Source of the DNA: Rhizobium sp. 32-5/1
Lineage (GTDB): Bacteria; Pseudomonadota; Alphaproteobacteria; Rhizobiales; Rhizobiaceae
Reading direction: 5' to 3'
Assembly (NCBI RefSeq): GCF_029537235.1
Contig: NZ_CP120639.1
Span: 682,001-746,000, forward strand
DNA: 64,000 nucleotides
Within the stretch, counting starts at the first letter, position 1. The number at the start of each line of letters is the position of its first letter. The notes beneath the pieces were generated by a model. That model saw only the letters and a program-made list of their open reading frames with translations, was not told where the DNA came from and ran no database searches. A program made the position numbers and the translations under genes. Below are positions 34,857-45,118 of the stretch, piece after piece.

Positions 34857-36257
34857 ATGCAAGCTTTCTTCAAAGAGTATGACTGGAACGCACTCTCGCT
34901 GGCCCAGCAGTTTGTTCTTGTAGGCGGATTGGTCTCTCTCGTGGCGACCATCATCGTCGGAGCGTTCGTCACAAGTCTCATTGAAGACGCGGTGACAAGG
35001 AATTCCGGAGCCGCGACCGCTCTCTACGTAGACAGCGTCATCGCGCCACTTCTTCCAGACATGCAGAACAGCGCGGCCCTGAGCGACTCCGTGAAACAGG
35101 CGCTGGACGAAACCTTGGGCCAGGGAGCACTGGGAAAACGTCTGATGTCCTTCAAACTTTGGCGTCCCGACGGCACAATCTTGTATTCCAACCACAAGGA
35201 GCAGATCGGACGGAAGCTGCCGATCAGTGATGGCATACGTGCAGCGCTGAACGGAAAAATGGTCGCCGAGTATGAAAATATCGACGATGTCGGGAGTGAA
35301 AGCGAAAGAGAAAGCGGCTTGCCGCTGCTCGAGGTCTACAATCCCGTCCTTCAGCCATGGTCGGGCGAAGTCGTCGCTATCCTTGAATTCTATGAGATCG
35401 CCACCGACTTCCAGCAAAGCCTGAACCACGCACGCTTACAAAGCTGGATCGCTGTGGTGGCATTTACCATGACCTTTTTTGCCATCCTTTCGGCTCTCGT
35501 GTTCAGAGGGAGCAGGATGATCGACAGCCAGCGCGAAGCATTGAACAAGCGCATCCAGGAACTCTCCGAACTTCTCACGCAGAATGGCGAACTGAGTGCG
35601 AAGCTTCAGCGTGCAAGCCAGCGGACGACCGCCCTGAATGAACGCTATTTGCGACGCCTCGGAGCTGAACTGCACGATGGACCGGCACAGCTTGTCGCTC
35701 TCGCGGCGCTGAAGGTCGATAGCGAGATCATCAGCAATCCTCGCACGTCGCGGAAGATACGGGATGGAGAGATCACATCCATCAAATCCAGTCTGGATGA
35801 CGCCATGCAGGAAATCAGGACGATCTGTAGCGGTCTCGTCCTGCCTCAGATCGAAGGAGCCGATCTCAGAGAGATAATCGAACGAGCCTTGAAGGCCCAC
35901 ATGCAGCGCACAGGCACATCGGTGAGGCTCTCAATGTCTCCCACCTCGCCGCCGCTGCCGTTATCGGCAAAGATCTGCGTCTTCCGTTTTCTGCAGGAGG
36001 CGTTCAACAACGGATTTCGCCACGGCGGCGGACTTGGACAATATGTCGTGCAGACCTTCGACGGGCACAACGTGTCAATAACCGTCGGTGATAGCGGTCC
36101 GGGCTTCGACCCGGCGCAAATCAAACCATCCAGCCTCGGCTTGTCGGGCCTGCGGGAACGCGTCGAGAGCCTCGGCGGACATTTCGACTTGAAGACATCG
36201 AACCGAGGGACCGTGCTGCGCATGTCCCTGAACCTGCATGAAATGGAGCCTGCCTAA
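34857..36257 (+). CDS. NarL/DegS-type sensor histidine kinase
   Basis: A 466-residue membrane kinase. Two transmembrane helices (FVLVGGLVSLVATIIVGAFV around 18-38 and SWIAVVAFTMTFFAILSALVF around 200) bracket a sensory region with KLWRPDGTILYSN. After a coiled coil, the HisKA_3 phosphoacceptor is LGAELHDGPAQLVALAAL, and the ATPase has FLQEAFNNGFRHG and VGDSGPGFDP then GLSGLRERVESLGG. It phosphorylates the response regulator encoded next, with which it shares the base at 36257 (TAATG). The signal is unknown. Confidence 0.93.
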   Translation: MQAFFKEYDWNALSLAQQFVLVGGLVSLVATIIVGAFVTSLIEDAVTRNSGAATALYVDSVIAPLLPDMQNSAALSDSVKQALDETLGQGALGKRLMSFKLWRPDGTILYSNHKEQIGRKLPISDGIRAALNGKMVAEYENIDDVGSESERESGLPLLEVYNPVLQPWSGEVVAILEFYEIATDFQQSLNHARLQSWIAVVAFTMTFFAILSALVFRGSRMIDSQREALNKRIQELSELLTQNGELSAKLQRASQRTTALNERYLRRLGAELHDGPAQLVALAALKVDSEIISNPRTSRKIRDGEITSIKSSLDDAMQEIRTICSGLVLPQIEGADLREIIERALKAHMQRTGTSVRLSMSPTSPPLPLSAKICVFRFLQEAFNNGFRHGGGLGQYVVQTFDGHNVSITVGDSGPGFDPAQIKPSSLGLSGLRERVESLGGHFDLKTSNRGTVLRMSLNLHEMEPA

Positions 36258-36904
36258 TGGGAGAGATCACAATTGCCGTCGTCGACGATCATCCGCTGTT
36301 TCGAGAGGGCGTCATGCGGATACTGTCCGAGATTGCGGGGTTCGCAATCGTTGGTCAGGGTTCGACCAAGGATGAGGCGCTTCAGTTATGTGCCACCGTG
36401 AGACCCGATATTTTGCTCATGGATATCTCGATGCCGGGCGGCGGGCTGAATGCGATCGTGCCCATCCTCGAAGTCAGCCCGACGCAGAAAATAATCATGT
36501 TGACGGTCTCCGAGACGGGCGAAGATGTAATGAGCGCCTTGTCAAAGGGCGCGAAGGGCTACGTGCTGAAAGGCGTTGGCTCGCGGACGCTCGAGGATAT
36601 CGTAAGGGCGGTTGCAGCAGGAGAAACCTACGTCTCACCGACGTTGTCGGCGCGGTTGCTATCCGACATGTCGTCGGCAGCCTCACCGAAGCAAGTCAAT
36701 CCGATCGACGATCTGACGAAGCGCGAGCATGAAGTCCTGAACCTCGTGGCCGAAGGCCTGAGCAACAAGCGGATTGCGTTGCGGCTTGGCGTGCATGAGA
36801 AGACAATCAAGCAGCACATGACGCACATCTTTGCAAAGCTTGGGATCAGCAACAGAACGGAAGCGGCCATGACACTGCGCAACGCGATAACAGTCCGGAT
36901 TTGA
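36257..36904 (+). CDS. NarL/FixJ-family response regulator
   Basis: A 215-residue regulator. Receiver domain: VVDDHPLFREGV with the acidic pair, phosphoacceptor Asp in PDILLMDISMPGG and Lys in GAKGYVLKG. LuxR-type helix-turn-helix at the end: LTKREHEVLNLVAEGLSNKR then GVHEKTIKQHMTHIFAKLG. Start overlaps the kinase stop. The nearby small envelope genes (37033-38447) are candidates for its regulon, by position only. Confidence 0.94.
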   Translation: MGEITIAVVDDHPLFREGVMRILSEIAGFAIVGQGSTKDEALQLCATVRPDILLMDISMPGGGLNAIVPILEVSPTQKIIMLTVSETGEDVMSALSKGAKGYVLKGVGSRTLEDIVRAVAAGETYVSPTLSARLLSDMSSAASPKQVNPIDDLTKREHEVLNLVAEGLSNKRIALRLGVHEKTIKQHMTHIFAKLGISNRTEAAMTLRNAITVRI

Positions 36905-37032
36905 AGGGGTCGCGCATCAATCGGCGCGGTCGAGTAGGACTTTAGCCCTACATGTTTTTAGCATTGGTCCCGGTCGGGAACCGGCATGGATTATCGACGT
37001 TCAGCTCCTGTGAAAAAACATTGGAGACTGTC

Positions 37033-37431
37033 ATGAACACGAAACTCATTCTCGCATCGGCCTTTGTCACACTCGCCCTGGGCGGCTCGGCCCTAGCCGA
37101 TGATTCCACTGCGGTCACCGGCGCCGCGGGTGGTGCTATCACGGGTGCGATCGTCGGAGGTCCGGTCGGTGCGGCCGTCGGCGGTGCTGTTGGCCTGGTC
37201 GCGGGTGCCGCGATTGACCCGCCGCCTGAACGCATCGTCACTTATGTCCAGCAGCAGCCTTTACAGAACTCCGTCGTCGTCGCGCAGCCGCTCGTTGTCG
37301 GTAAGCCGATCCCTCAAGAGGTTGTTCTGGTCCCCATCGCTGAAGATCCCAGGTACTCCTACACCGTTGTCAATGAACAGCGCGTCATCGTCGATCCGCA
37401 GACCCGCACGGTCGTGCAGGTTATCCAGTAA
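37033..37431 (+). CDS. DUF1236-type secreted protein
   Basis: A 132-residue protein from ATG 37033 (GGAG upstream). Signal peptide KLILASAFVTLALGGSALA, a glycine/alanine-rich zipper (AAGGAITGAIVGGPVGAAVG), and a C-terminal domain ending YSYTVVNEQRVIVDPQTRTV as in DUF1236 proteins of rhizobia. Likely periplasmic or outer-membrane associated; function unknown. Confidence 0.8.
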   Translation: MNTKLILASAFVTLALGGSALADDSTAVTGAAGGAITGAIVGGPVGAAVGGAVGLVAGAAIDPPPERIVTYVQQQPLQNSVVVAQPLVVGKPIPQEVVLVPIAEDPRYSYTVVNEQRVIVDPQTRTVVQVIQ

Positions 37432-37471
37432 CGCCAGCCACACTGGTCACCGAGCGCGCAGGAGATAGACA

Positions 37472-37546
37472 ATGAATAGCCTGATCTGGCTCGTCGGAGC
37501 CATCGTGATCATTGGCGCAATCCTGTCATTCGTTGGATTCGCCTGA
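37472..37546 (+). CDS. 24-residue single-span membrane peptide
   Basis: ATG 37472 is preceded by AGGAG at ideal spacing and encodes MNSLIWLVGAIVIIGAILSF then VGFA, a single hydrophobic helix. It lies 40 bases after the DUF1236 gene and before a strong stem-loop. Such tiny membrane proteins are often missed in annotation. Confidence 0.65.
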   Translation: MNSLIWLVGAIVIIGAILSFVGFA

Positions 37547-37552
37547 GTTGCT

Positions 37553-37584
37553 ACCCGAGGCAACGTTGCAGCGTTGCCTCGGGT
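37553..37584 (+). terminator. Stem-loop after the small membrane peptide gene
   Basis: ACCCGAGGCAACG and CGTTGCCTCGGGT form a perfect 13-bp stem with a 6-base loop, six bases after the stop. No U-tract follows; probable terminator or message-end structure. Confidence 0.65.
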
Positions 37585-37609
37585 CCGTCATCATCGCCGA
37601 GGGGCAGAT

Positions 37610-37777
37610 ATGTCTTACAATAACTCATCTGAACAAACCGCCTCGCTTGTCTGGCCAATCATCTGGTTGTTCGTGATTGTGGCGACCGCAACGGCTGTGA
37701 TTTTTTCGACGGGCTTTGCTGGCTCTACAGATCGACGCGGTACGGTGGTTTTGCCCGCTGTCGATAAGGCTCGCTGA
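37610..37777 (+). CDS. Small membrane protein
   Basis: 55 residues from ATG 37610 (GAGGGG upstream): polar start, membrane helix LVWPIIWLFVIVATATAVIF, then a short basic tail. No recognised family. Confidence 0.6.
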   Translation: MSYNNSSEQTASLVWPIIWLFVIVATATAVIFSTGFAGSTDRRGTVVLPAVDKAR

Positions 37778-37831
37778 TGGTAATTGGTCTTGTCTGGGGC
37801 AACCACGATGAACTGCCGAAGGAGCATCTCC

Positions 37832-38023
37832 ATGTGGCTCGAGCTGACATCCGAGAACGATGAAAAATTCTATGCCAATGTCGACCAGTTCATCGTCATT
37901 TACCCTCTAAACGATGACAAACTCACGAAGGTTCTGACGCCTGGCGGTCCGATTATGATCAAGGAACCACTGGCGTTTATTCAGTCGAAGCTCGAACACG
38001 CGGTCGCCCGAACATCGAATTGA
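37832..38023 (+). CDS. Small hypothetical protein
   Basis: 63 residues from ATG 37832, chosen because AAGGAG lies 7 bases upstream. Sequence WLELTSENDEKFYANVDQFI and KVLTPGGPIMIKEPLAFIQ suggests a small beta-rich soluble protein (possible flagellar FlbD-like shape, not verified). Confidence 0.55.
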   Translation: MWLELTSENDEKFYANVDQFIVIYPLNDDKLTKVLTPGGPIMIKEPLAFIQSKLEHAVARTSN

Positions 38024-38033
38024 CGGCCACCGA

Positions 38034-38447
38034 TCATTTACGAAAGAACCGCAGCCGGATCTCATCTCGCAAAGAGGCGCGACGGTTTACAATAGTACGC
38101 CCTTTGGAGTCTTTCATAATGTATCGACCGTTACGCACGACCTCGCTGATGCCATCGTTATGGCGAACCGAAAGCGCTGTAGCGCTCCCCTTGGTGGTCA
38201 CGCCCTTGTCTTTCGCGCCCTGAGAATTCGAGTTTCCGGGTGTCTCGCTATTACCACCTTTGTTGCTGTTGCCTCCGCCGTTCCCGTTGCCACCGCTATT
38301 TCCGTTGTTGCCGTTTTTTGCAAATGCGGTCTGCAAAGTGAAACTAAACGAGAAAACTGAGATGTTTGCCGAGCACGGAGCCGTGGCAATCAACAGACCG
38401 AGGACAATCGAAAGCTGGAGGTTGACGCTCTTGCTGCGCGTTTCCAT
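38034..38447 (-). CDS. Secreted Asn/Gly-rich protein
   Basis: 137 residues from ATG 38447 behind AAGGAG. Signal sequence (LQLSIVLGLLIATAPCSA and FTLQTAFA), then a KNGNNGNSGGNGNGGGNSNK stretch and a C-terminal motif SEVVRNGRYIMKDSKGRTIV. Layout parallels the protein at 33026. Function unknown. Confidence 0.65.
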   Translation of the reverse strand: METRSKSVNLQLSIVLGLLIATAPCSANISVFSFSFTLQTAFAKNGNNGNSGGNGNGGGNSNKGGNSETPGNSNSQGAKDKGVTTKGSATALSVRHNDGISEVVRNGRYIMKDSKGRTIVNRRASLRDEIRLRFFRK

Positions 38448-38851
38448 GACGTTACTCCTTGAGATCAAAAGCTGCGTATTTCCGCCCCTCGCAAGCGACG
38501 CGGTCGAGCGGCCTCGGATCGGTGACGCAAAAGCGCCTCCAGCAAACCTATACTCTTGAGACACTCGGCCAGATCGTCAAGCCGTCGTCATCGTTTTACG
38601 TCGGAGCAGGACCTTTATCTTGGTTCATATGAGACCAACGTCCTGTACCAGGATGTTCAGCACCAGGCAGACACCGCAGCGCAACCTAGAACGCAGGGGT
38701 GGTGGTTGTCCGGATCTGGTCCAAAGGTCTAGGTTTTGCAGAGGACTGAGGTCGGATGCCGTGATGATTGCGTATGCGCTATGATTGTTGGCAAGCCTGA
38801 TCTGCGCGCGCTGCGCGACGTCACATGGTGGTTCACAGTGAGACATTACGC
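38448..38851. other. Intergenic region, no clear gene
   Basis: About 400 bases between divergent genes. Nothing recognised in any frame beyond antisense or low-complexity frames. Confidence 0.3.
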
Positions 38852-39145
38852 ATGATGGATGGATTCACAATCTACGCCTATACCTTGGGAAACGGGAGTT
38901 CGCTGTCATATGTCGCGGACGAAGCCCGCGCATATTATGAGGCCCGCACTCATCGCGGGTTCTTGCGCGAGGATCCCCACCGACACCTTCCCGAGCAAAC
39001 AGCAATCTACCGTGTTCAGCTACGCCCACTCCCGGTCGAAGCCATACTCGACATCCTGAATGAGCGCGGAAGTGTCGTGGAGAGGTTTGTGGCGGCGATG
39101 GAGCCGATTGGGGCGGTGGCCGACGTCGGGGACGTGGCGCCGTGA
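38852..39145 (+). CDS. Hypothetical protein
   Basis: About 97 residues; starts possible at 38825, 38852 or 38855. Contains DEARAYYEARTHRGFLREDP and EAILDILNERGSVVERFVAA. No family recognised. Just after it, GTGACACTCTACGCCTGA at 39142 resembles the start of the gene at 39269, hinting at a decayed duplicate. Confidence 0.5.
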   Translation: MMDGFTIYAYTLGNGSSLSYVADEARAYYEARTHRGFLREDPHRHLPEQTAIYRVQLRPLPVEAILDILNERGSVVERFVAAMEPIGAVADVGDVAP

Positions 39146-39268
39146 CACTCTACGCCTGAACACTCGAATTGGGTGGCATGTGCACAGCACAGTCCGGCCG
39201 TGGCAACTCAAGAGGAGAGCGGGATTTCCTCCTTCACGAAGTTATCGGCCGATGGGAGGAATGACCTT

Positions 39269-39520
39269 GTGACACATTATGCTTGGACAATAGAGGCAAG
39301 CGGTTCGAATCGCATTCAAAAAGTCACAACCCTGCCCGAGCTTTATGACATCCTCCAGATGCTGAAGCTGCCAGGAATAGCACCTCCCACCTGGCTGACG
39401 ATAGATCCATGGCGCGAAGCGCCTCCTGGCGACGGGCATTACATCTACGATGAAGGCGGCTCGAATGAATGGTCTATTGTCTGGACAAAAGTCAACTACG
39501 GCCCTGGCGACGTTAACTGA
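39269..39520 (+). CDS. Small hypothetical protein
   Basis: 83 residues from GTG 39269 with GGAGGA upstream. Trp- and Pro-rich: YAWTIEASGSNRIQKVTTLP, PPTWLTIDPWREAPPGDGHY. Soluble, no recognised family. Confidence 0.5.
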   Translation: MTHYAWTIEASGSNRIQKVTTLPELYDILQMLKLPGIAPPTWLTIDPWREAPPGDGHYIYDEGGSNEWSIVWTKVNYGPGDVN

Positions 39521-39857
39521 GATCGAAGCGCTGCGAATTCCGGCGCTTTGGCCCAGGCAAGTGAGTGTCCGTTTGAGGTATCGTTTACGGCTTTCTCGCC
39601 TTTGGCCTCTGTGATTTTTGGAAGCCCTCTCCTGACACATACAGCCGCCAAGGATTGTAACACCGAGGGATGCACTGGAATTTGAGCTTTAGCCCGCATC
39701 AACACTTCAGATGTGGATACACGCTCTCAAGTTCCCGTTCGTCGGAGGAGGTCTGGACTCGCTTGGCCGTCGAACGCATTCTCCTTGATGTTGCGTCTAT
39801 CTACGTTATTTCGCGAGGGGACAACGCGGTTTATTGTTAATACGAAAGGTCGCTGAA

Positions 39858-42128
39858 ATGATGGGGTCACACGACGGCATCCTCGTAATGCTGGCTGTCA
39901 TGATTGCGATAGCGGCGTCTTACACGGCTCTTGACCTTGCTTCACGAATGACAGCAGCTTCATCACGCCTAGCCTCCCTTGCATGGCTTACAACCGCGAC
40001 GGTTTGCATGGGTGGCGGAATATGGGCGATGCATTTCGTCGCCATGTTAGCCTATGTCGTTCCAGGTATGGAGGTTGCCTATGATCCGTGGCTGACAGTC
40101 CTATCGTTCCTTACCGCAATCGTTTTCACAGGGGTTGGCTTTTCAGTCGTGGCCCGCGCCGATAGCGGTCCAGCTGCTCTTGTCTTCAGCGGCGTTTTCA
40201 TGGGGAGCGGGATCCTTGCGATGCACTATGTCGGGATGGCGGCGATGCGGATGCACGCCAGTCTTCTGTATGATCCTTTGTGGGTCGCAATTTCGGTTAT
40301 CATAGCTCTGGGCGCCGCCATTGCGGCTCTCTGGCTTGCCTTTCGCGGTGCCCGATTCTGTCGAGAAAATCATTTCGGCGTTTGCAATGGGCCTGGCGAT
40401 CTCCGGAATGCACTTTGCTGGCATGAGAGCCGCAATGTTTCAGACGCATAGCGGCACGGGCGTGGAAATCGACGGCAGCGTCGATCAGAGTAGTCTCGCC
40501 TTGGCGGTATCGTCTATTACATTTCTAATCCTCCTCGCAGCGATCATAGCCGCGATCTTCGATAGGCGGTTTGCGGCACTCGCCACAAAGGAATCGCTGG
40601 CATTGAAGGAAAGCGCAGAGCAGTTCCGTTCTCTATACCGGCGCACGCCTCTCCCCCTGCATGCCCTTGACGAGGAGGGCAGGATCGAGGACGTCAGCGA
40701 TGCTTGGCTGTCATTGCTGGGCTATGATCGTGGGTCCGTAATCGGCCGCCCTCTCATCAATTTCATGACGGAAGAATCGGCAAGGCAGCGTGTCGCCGAC
40801 TGGCGCGCTCTTTTTGCCGAAGGTGCGCTTCATGAGCGAGAGTATAAGCTTGTCACGCGTCAGGGTGAGTTCCTCGACGTTTTATCGACCTCCCGCATCG
40901 AGCGAGACGCAAATGGTAGATTTATTCGCGTGGTCGGCGGGCTGGTGGATGTAACGGCGCGGCGGCGGGCAGAAGAGGCGCTTCGCCAGGCGCAGAAGAT
41001 GGAAGCGGTAGGGCAGTTGACAGGAGGGGTGGCACACGACTTCAACAACGTTTTGGCTATCGTTCTGGGCAACCTAGAAATGATCCGTAAGCGGGTGCCC
41101 GAAAGTGATCGCACACGCTCCATGGTCGATAATGCGATTGAAGGTGCAAAACGCGGTGCAGCTTTAACACAGCGCATGCTGGCGTTTTCCCGCCAACAAA
41201 GCCTCAGCCCGCAAGCTGTGCAAATAAAAGCCCTGGTCGAAGGCATGCACGACTTGATTGAGCGATCCTTGGGACCGCGGATAAAAGTGGCTACCAACTT
41301 TTCCGACTTTCTCCCCGCGGTCTTTGCCGACCCACACCAGCTCGAGATGGCTCTGCTCAACCTAGTCGTCAACGCTCGCGATGCGATGGAAAGCGGGACG
41401 ATCACCATCATCGCCGACGGCCCCGCTCCGGCGCCCCGAGCTCTACACGGCGGGCCGTTTGTACGTATTCGGGTTGTCGATACCGGCCAGGGAATGGACG
41501 ACGCCACGCTCGCGCGAGCACGCGAACCGTTTTTCACCACCAAGGGTGTGGGACGGGGAACCGGGCTGGGGTTGTCCATGGCCAGTGGGTTTGCGGACCA
41601 GTCCGGAGGCATGCTGGACATTGCGAGCCGGAAAGGGAATGGCACGACGATCAGTATCTGGTTGCCAATCGCGAGTTCCATTACAATGGTGAAGCAACCA
41701 AGCAGGCCTGACTCTGAGACCGGTCAAACGCTTCGCTTGGATGGGCAGACCATTCTTGTTGTCGATGATGAGGCTCTGATCCTCATGAATACCGACGATG
41801 CACTGCAAAGTCTCGGAGCTACCGTTGTTACAGCAACAACAGCCATGGAAGCTCTACAGCTGTTTAGCCGTCATTCCGAGGTCTCATGTCTGGTTACAGA
41901 CTACGCAATGCCGGGCATGACTGGCGCCCAACTTGCCGCGGCTATCCGCGTAAAAATCCCAACCTACCCATCGTGATTGCGACAGGCTATGCCGAGATAC
42001 CGGAGGAGATTGCTGGATACGCAACCATTGTAAAGCCTTTCACTGGGGACGCTTTGGGAGAAGTCATAGCGGGAGCCATATTCGGAGCCAGACGCGAAGT
42101 CGTTCCCTTTGACAGAAGGAAGAGTTGA
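39858..42128 (+). CDS. MHYT-PAS-histidine kinase-receiver hybrid (two frameshifts)
   Basis: Three frames make one protein of about 756 residues. The N-terminus (ATG 39858, AAGG upstream) is an MHYT membrane sensor with the repeated motif: WAMHFVAM, LAMHYVGMAAMRMHA and, after the shift, SGMHFAGMRAAMF. Then PAS (EEGRIEDVSDAWLSLLGYD), HisKA GGVAHDFNNVLAIVLGNLEM, HATPase LLNLVVNARDAMESG and GLGLSMASGFADQSGG, and a receiver domain with VVDDEALIL and VTDYAMPGMTG. The break at about 40345 needs one base removed; that in the AAAAA run 41952-41956 needs one added. MHYT sensors are thought to detect gases through copper. Stand-alone gene; phosphorelay output unknown. Confidence 0.85.
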
Positions 42129-42179
42129 CGAGGATCCGTGCGTAAACGTTTGCCATTCAATGGGATGGGCTAAAATCAG

Positions 42180-42383
42180 ATGGACCCACATCTGACGATC
42201 TTCATAGCCTCACCCACGACGACGACCCTGCCGGTCCAAATGTTCAATTATATTCAGGATTCGATCGACCCGTTGATCTGCGCCATTTCCGCACTTTTGA
42301 TCCTTGCGACGGTAATCTTGATGTTCATCCTGGACCGGGTCTACGGCCCTGAAAAGCTGTTTGTCGGTGAAGGGCAGGCGTGA
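42180..42383 (+). pseudogene. ABC transporter permease C-terminal fragment (PotC type)
   Basis: 67 codons: FIASPTTTTLPVQMFNYIQD, then a last membrane helix (LICAISALLILATVILMFIL) and DRVYG. This is the end of a spermidine/putrescine-type (PotC-like) permease. The rest of the gene is absent upstream, so it is a remnant, probably of the same transporter locus as the aminotransferase fragment that follows. Confidence 0.7.
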
Positions 42384-42684
42384 CGACGGTTCCGCAACGC
42401 GTCGCTACGCTGCATGAGTTGCAACGAGAGGGGACAGCACGATTTATGTCGTGCGGCACAATCATTCGCTGACTCAGCGATGTTGGGCGGTCACGGGCGA
42501 AGAATTCGGTCTCGATGCCTGCCGGAGCGGCGTTCGGATCGCTGGCGACGCTTTTTGAGAAAATCAATGGTCCCATCTGAGCGTGTGGTCCAGGCAGGAC
42601 GGTGACTTCGATCAACGCCTCCGCCCCCTCTGCCGTTGCCGAATCAGCGAGCACGGCGCGAACACTGGTGCCAATATTGGTAAG
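42384..42684. other. Junction region, no clear gene
   Basis: 300 bases between the permease and aminotransferase fragments. A long minus frame passes through (with GIETEFFARDRPTSLSQRMI) but no family was recognised and it is largely antisense of the aminotransferase. Likely a deletion scar. Confidence 0.3.
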
Positions 42685-43356
42685 TGCATCTGCCCGTTCT
42701 TCGCCAATGAAGGCTTCCCCGATCTTCCGCCGGGCTTTCTCGACAAGGCGGTTGCTGCCGTGCGCAAGTCCGGTGGCCTGGTCATTGCCGACGAGGTGCA
42801 GCCGGGTTTCGGACGCACCGGCGGCCATATGTGGGGCCACCAGCGCGCCGGTTTCGTGCCGGACGTAGTCACGCTCGGCAAGCCGATGGGCAATGGCCAT
42901 CCGGTCGGCGGGGTGGCGCCGAACGCCAACACGCTGAACGCCTTCCGCAAGGCCTTCCGCTACTTCAACACCTTCGGCGGCAACCCCGTGTCCTGCGCTG
43001 CGGCCATGGCCGTTCTCGACGTCATCGAGGAGGAAAAGCTGATGGACAATGCCCGCACCGTCGGCGCCTATGCCAGAGATGGCCTGAAGCGGCTGGCGGA
43101 CAAGCATGACGTCATCGGCGACGTGCGCGGCAGCGGCCTGTTCTTCGGCGCGGAACTGGTTCTCGACCGGCAGGAAAAGACACCCGCGCCGGAGATTGCC
43201 ACAAGGGTCATCAACGAAATGCGCGAACGCGGCGTACTGATGGGCAAACTCGGCATTCATCAATGCGCCACCAAGATAAGGCCGCCGATGCCCTTGTCGA
43301 AGGACAATGCCGATCTGATGCTATCGACCCTCGACGACGTCCTGTCGGGACTGTGA
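42685..43356 (+). pseudogene. Class III aminotransferase, C-terminal fragment
   Basis: From about 42685 the frame reads NEGFPDLPPGFLDKAVAAVR, the PLP-site Asp in VIADEVQPGFGRTG, the catalytic Lys in VTLGKPMGNGHPVGG, and the end FGGNPVSCAAAMAVLDVIEE, DVRGSGLFFGAEL, KIRPPMPLS. The N-terminal half (about 200 residues) is missing, so it is probably inactive. Such enzymes transaminate omega-amines and are often linked to a phosphotransferase, as here; its TGA overlaps the next gene's GTG. Confidence 0.85.
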
Positions 43357-44377
43357 CGACGATCATGCTCAAAAACGAAACCGGCCCGTCGACGCGGGCT
43401 CTTGCTGACAGGGCCCGGGAGGCGCTCGGCCATTGGAACCTCGGCGGGCAGACACCGCAACTCCTGAAAGTTCGGGAAACGCGGTGTTCCGGATCCTCCT
43501 GGCAAATGGCGAACCGGCGGCCCTGCGCCTTCATCGCCAAGGATATCATGACGAAAACACGCTGGCCGCGGAACTCGGGTGGATGGGGGCGCTGCGGCGG
43601 GCGAACCTTGCCGTTCCAGCACCGTTGGAAAGCCGGACCGGCCAGCTGATCGTTGCACTTCCTGAAACCCAAGATTTCGGCGTGCAACATGCAGATGTCG
43701 TCAGCTGGATGCACGGGAGCCCGCTCGGCCAGTCCGGCGTCCCGCTTCCCTATTCCCGCGAGCGCCTAGTGACCATCTTCCTGTCGCTCGGTGAGACCAT
43801 GGCACGGATGCACACGGTCAGCGACGCGTGGAGCCCACCACAATTCTTCAGCCGCCCGTCCTGGGACGCCGACGGTTTTCTTGGCGAGCAGCCGCTCTGG
43901 GGGCGCTTTTGGGATTGCCAAGGACTCTCGCAAGATCAGGCGCAACGGCTCGGCGATCTGCGGCAATCCCTGCGGACACGCATTGAGGCTCTGCCCGCCC
44001 TCGACTACGGCCTGATCCATGCCGACCTCGTTCGGGAAAACGTTCTTGTTGATGGTGATCGCATCAAGATGATTGACTTTGACGACGGCGGCCATGGCTG
44101 GCGCATGTTCGATATCGCAACGGCCCTGTTCAGGAACAGGCACGAACCGCACTATGCCGCAATCAAAACGGCTCTCATCCAGGGCTACAGGACTGTCCGG
44201 CCTTTGCCCGACAGTGCTCTTACCACTTTGCCGCCCTTCATGGTTTTGCGCAGCGTGACCTATATCGGCTGGATCGGGCAACGATCCACGATGCCGGACG
44301 CGGCAGACCGGCTTCGACGCTACGTGACCGACGCACTGAACCTGGCAGAGGCCCTTTCTTCTGGGGCTGACGGATAG
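43353..44377 (+). CDS. Aminoglycoside/hydroxylysine-type phosphotransferase (one frameshift)
   Basis: Begins with GTG 43353 overlapping the aminotransferase TGA (GTGA). The first frame runs to about 43478, then one added A in the AAA run 43477-43479 gives KVRENAVFRILLANGEPAAL and joins a frame ending at 44377, about 341 residues. Kinase motifs: HADLVRENVLVDG (catalytic loop) and MIDFDDGGHG (metal-binding DFD). This APH/choline-kinase fold group adjacent to class III aminotransferases includes hydroxylysine and ethanolamine kinases. Substrate unknown; resistance to drugs is not implied. Confidence 0.8.
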
Positions 44378-44389
44378 ATGGGCAAAACA

Positions 44390-44500
44390 GTGCTGTTTGT
44401 CGAGCGTTGCCAGTTCATCGAGCATGTCGAGCAGGATATCGATCCGCTCGCGGCCGAAACGCTGTTCGATCGCCGTGTAGATCGTCCGGCTTTAACCTGA
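44390..44500 (-). pseudogene. MarR-family regulator, C-terminal remnant
   Basis: The minus strand reads RTIYTAIEQRFGRERIDILL then DMLDELATLD, the typical last helix of MarR regulators. The helix-turn-helix is not found upstream. Remnant. Confidence 0.5.
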
Positions 44501-45118
44501 CGGCGGTTGCCACCCTCAAATGTTAGTGCATGCCCTCATCGAGAGGCCGGGCTGGCGCTACATCGCTTGTTAAACGAGAGCTTCTATTTCCGCTCGCCCT
44601 CGGCATTACGCCGAGAAGGATTGTTAGCATGCCAAAATAAGATTGCCTCACGGCAGTTTCAACGAAAAATCTCCGAATATTGCGAAGTGTAGCTTGCTCC
44701 GATCGCATCAGAGCGGGTCCTGGAAAAATCAGGCCCGATCTGATCAGCCTGATCATCAAGGACATTCGGCGGGCGACGCGCAAGCATCGTTCATCCGAAG
44801 ACAAATCCACATCGTGCTGGAAGGCCTACGTTGCCAATGTGAGCAGACCGGAGTCGTCGCGCTTTCCCCTTCATCGGTGGGCAACGGAACGACGCAAGGC
44901 GAAACGGACATTGATCAAAGTGCATTAACACTTGCCGCCGATTTGATTCCAGCGCATTCTGGAGTTGGAGGACGCTTCGTGCCGAACATTGAACGGGCTT
45001 GGATAAGAGTATTCTTGTCGCCAGGTGGGCGAAGCTCTGCTTGTGAGATTTCCTGTGAGTATCACGTGGGTGGCCGCACACGTCTCTGTCAACGTAGAGC
45101 CTGCGCAGGACTAAGCCT
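44501..45118. other. Region without recognised gene
   Basis: About 620 bases; several frames are open for up to 159 codons (44643-45122 on +) but with random-looking composition and no family. Probably decayed sequence before the FixJ-like gene. Confidence 0.3.

Noticed and set aside
42325..43263. Long minus-strand ORF (312 codons)
   Set aside because: It is antisense to the class III aminotransferase fragment, whose PLP and Lys motifs are clear; composition is typical of a GC-rich shadow frame.
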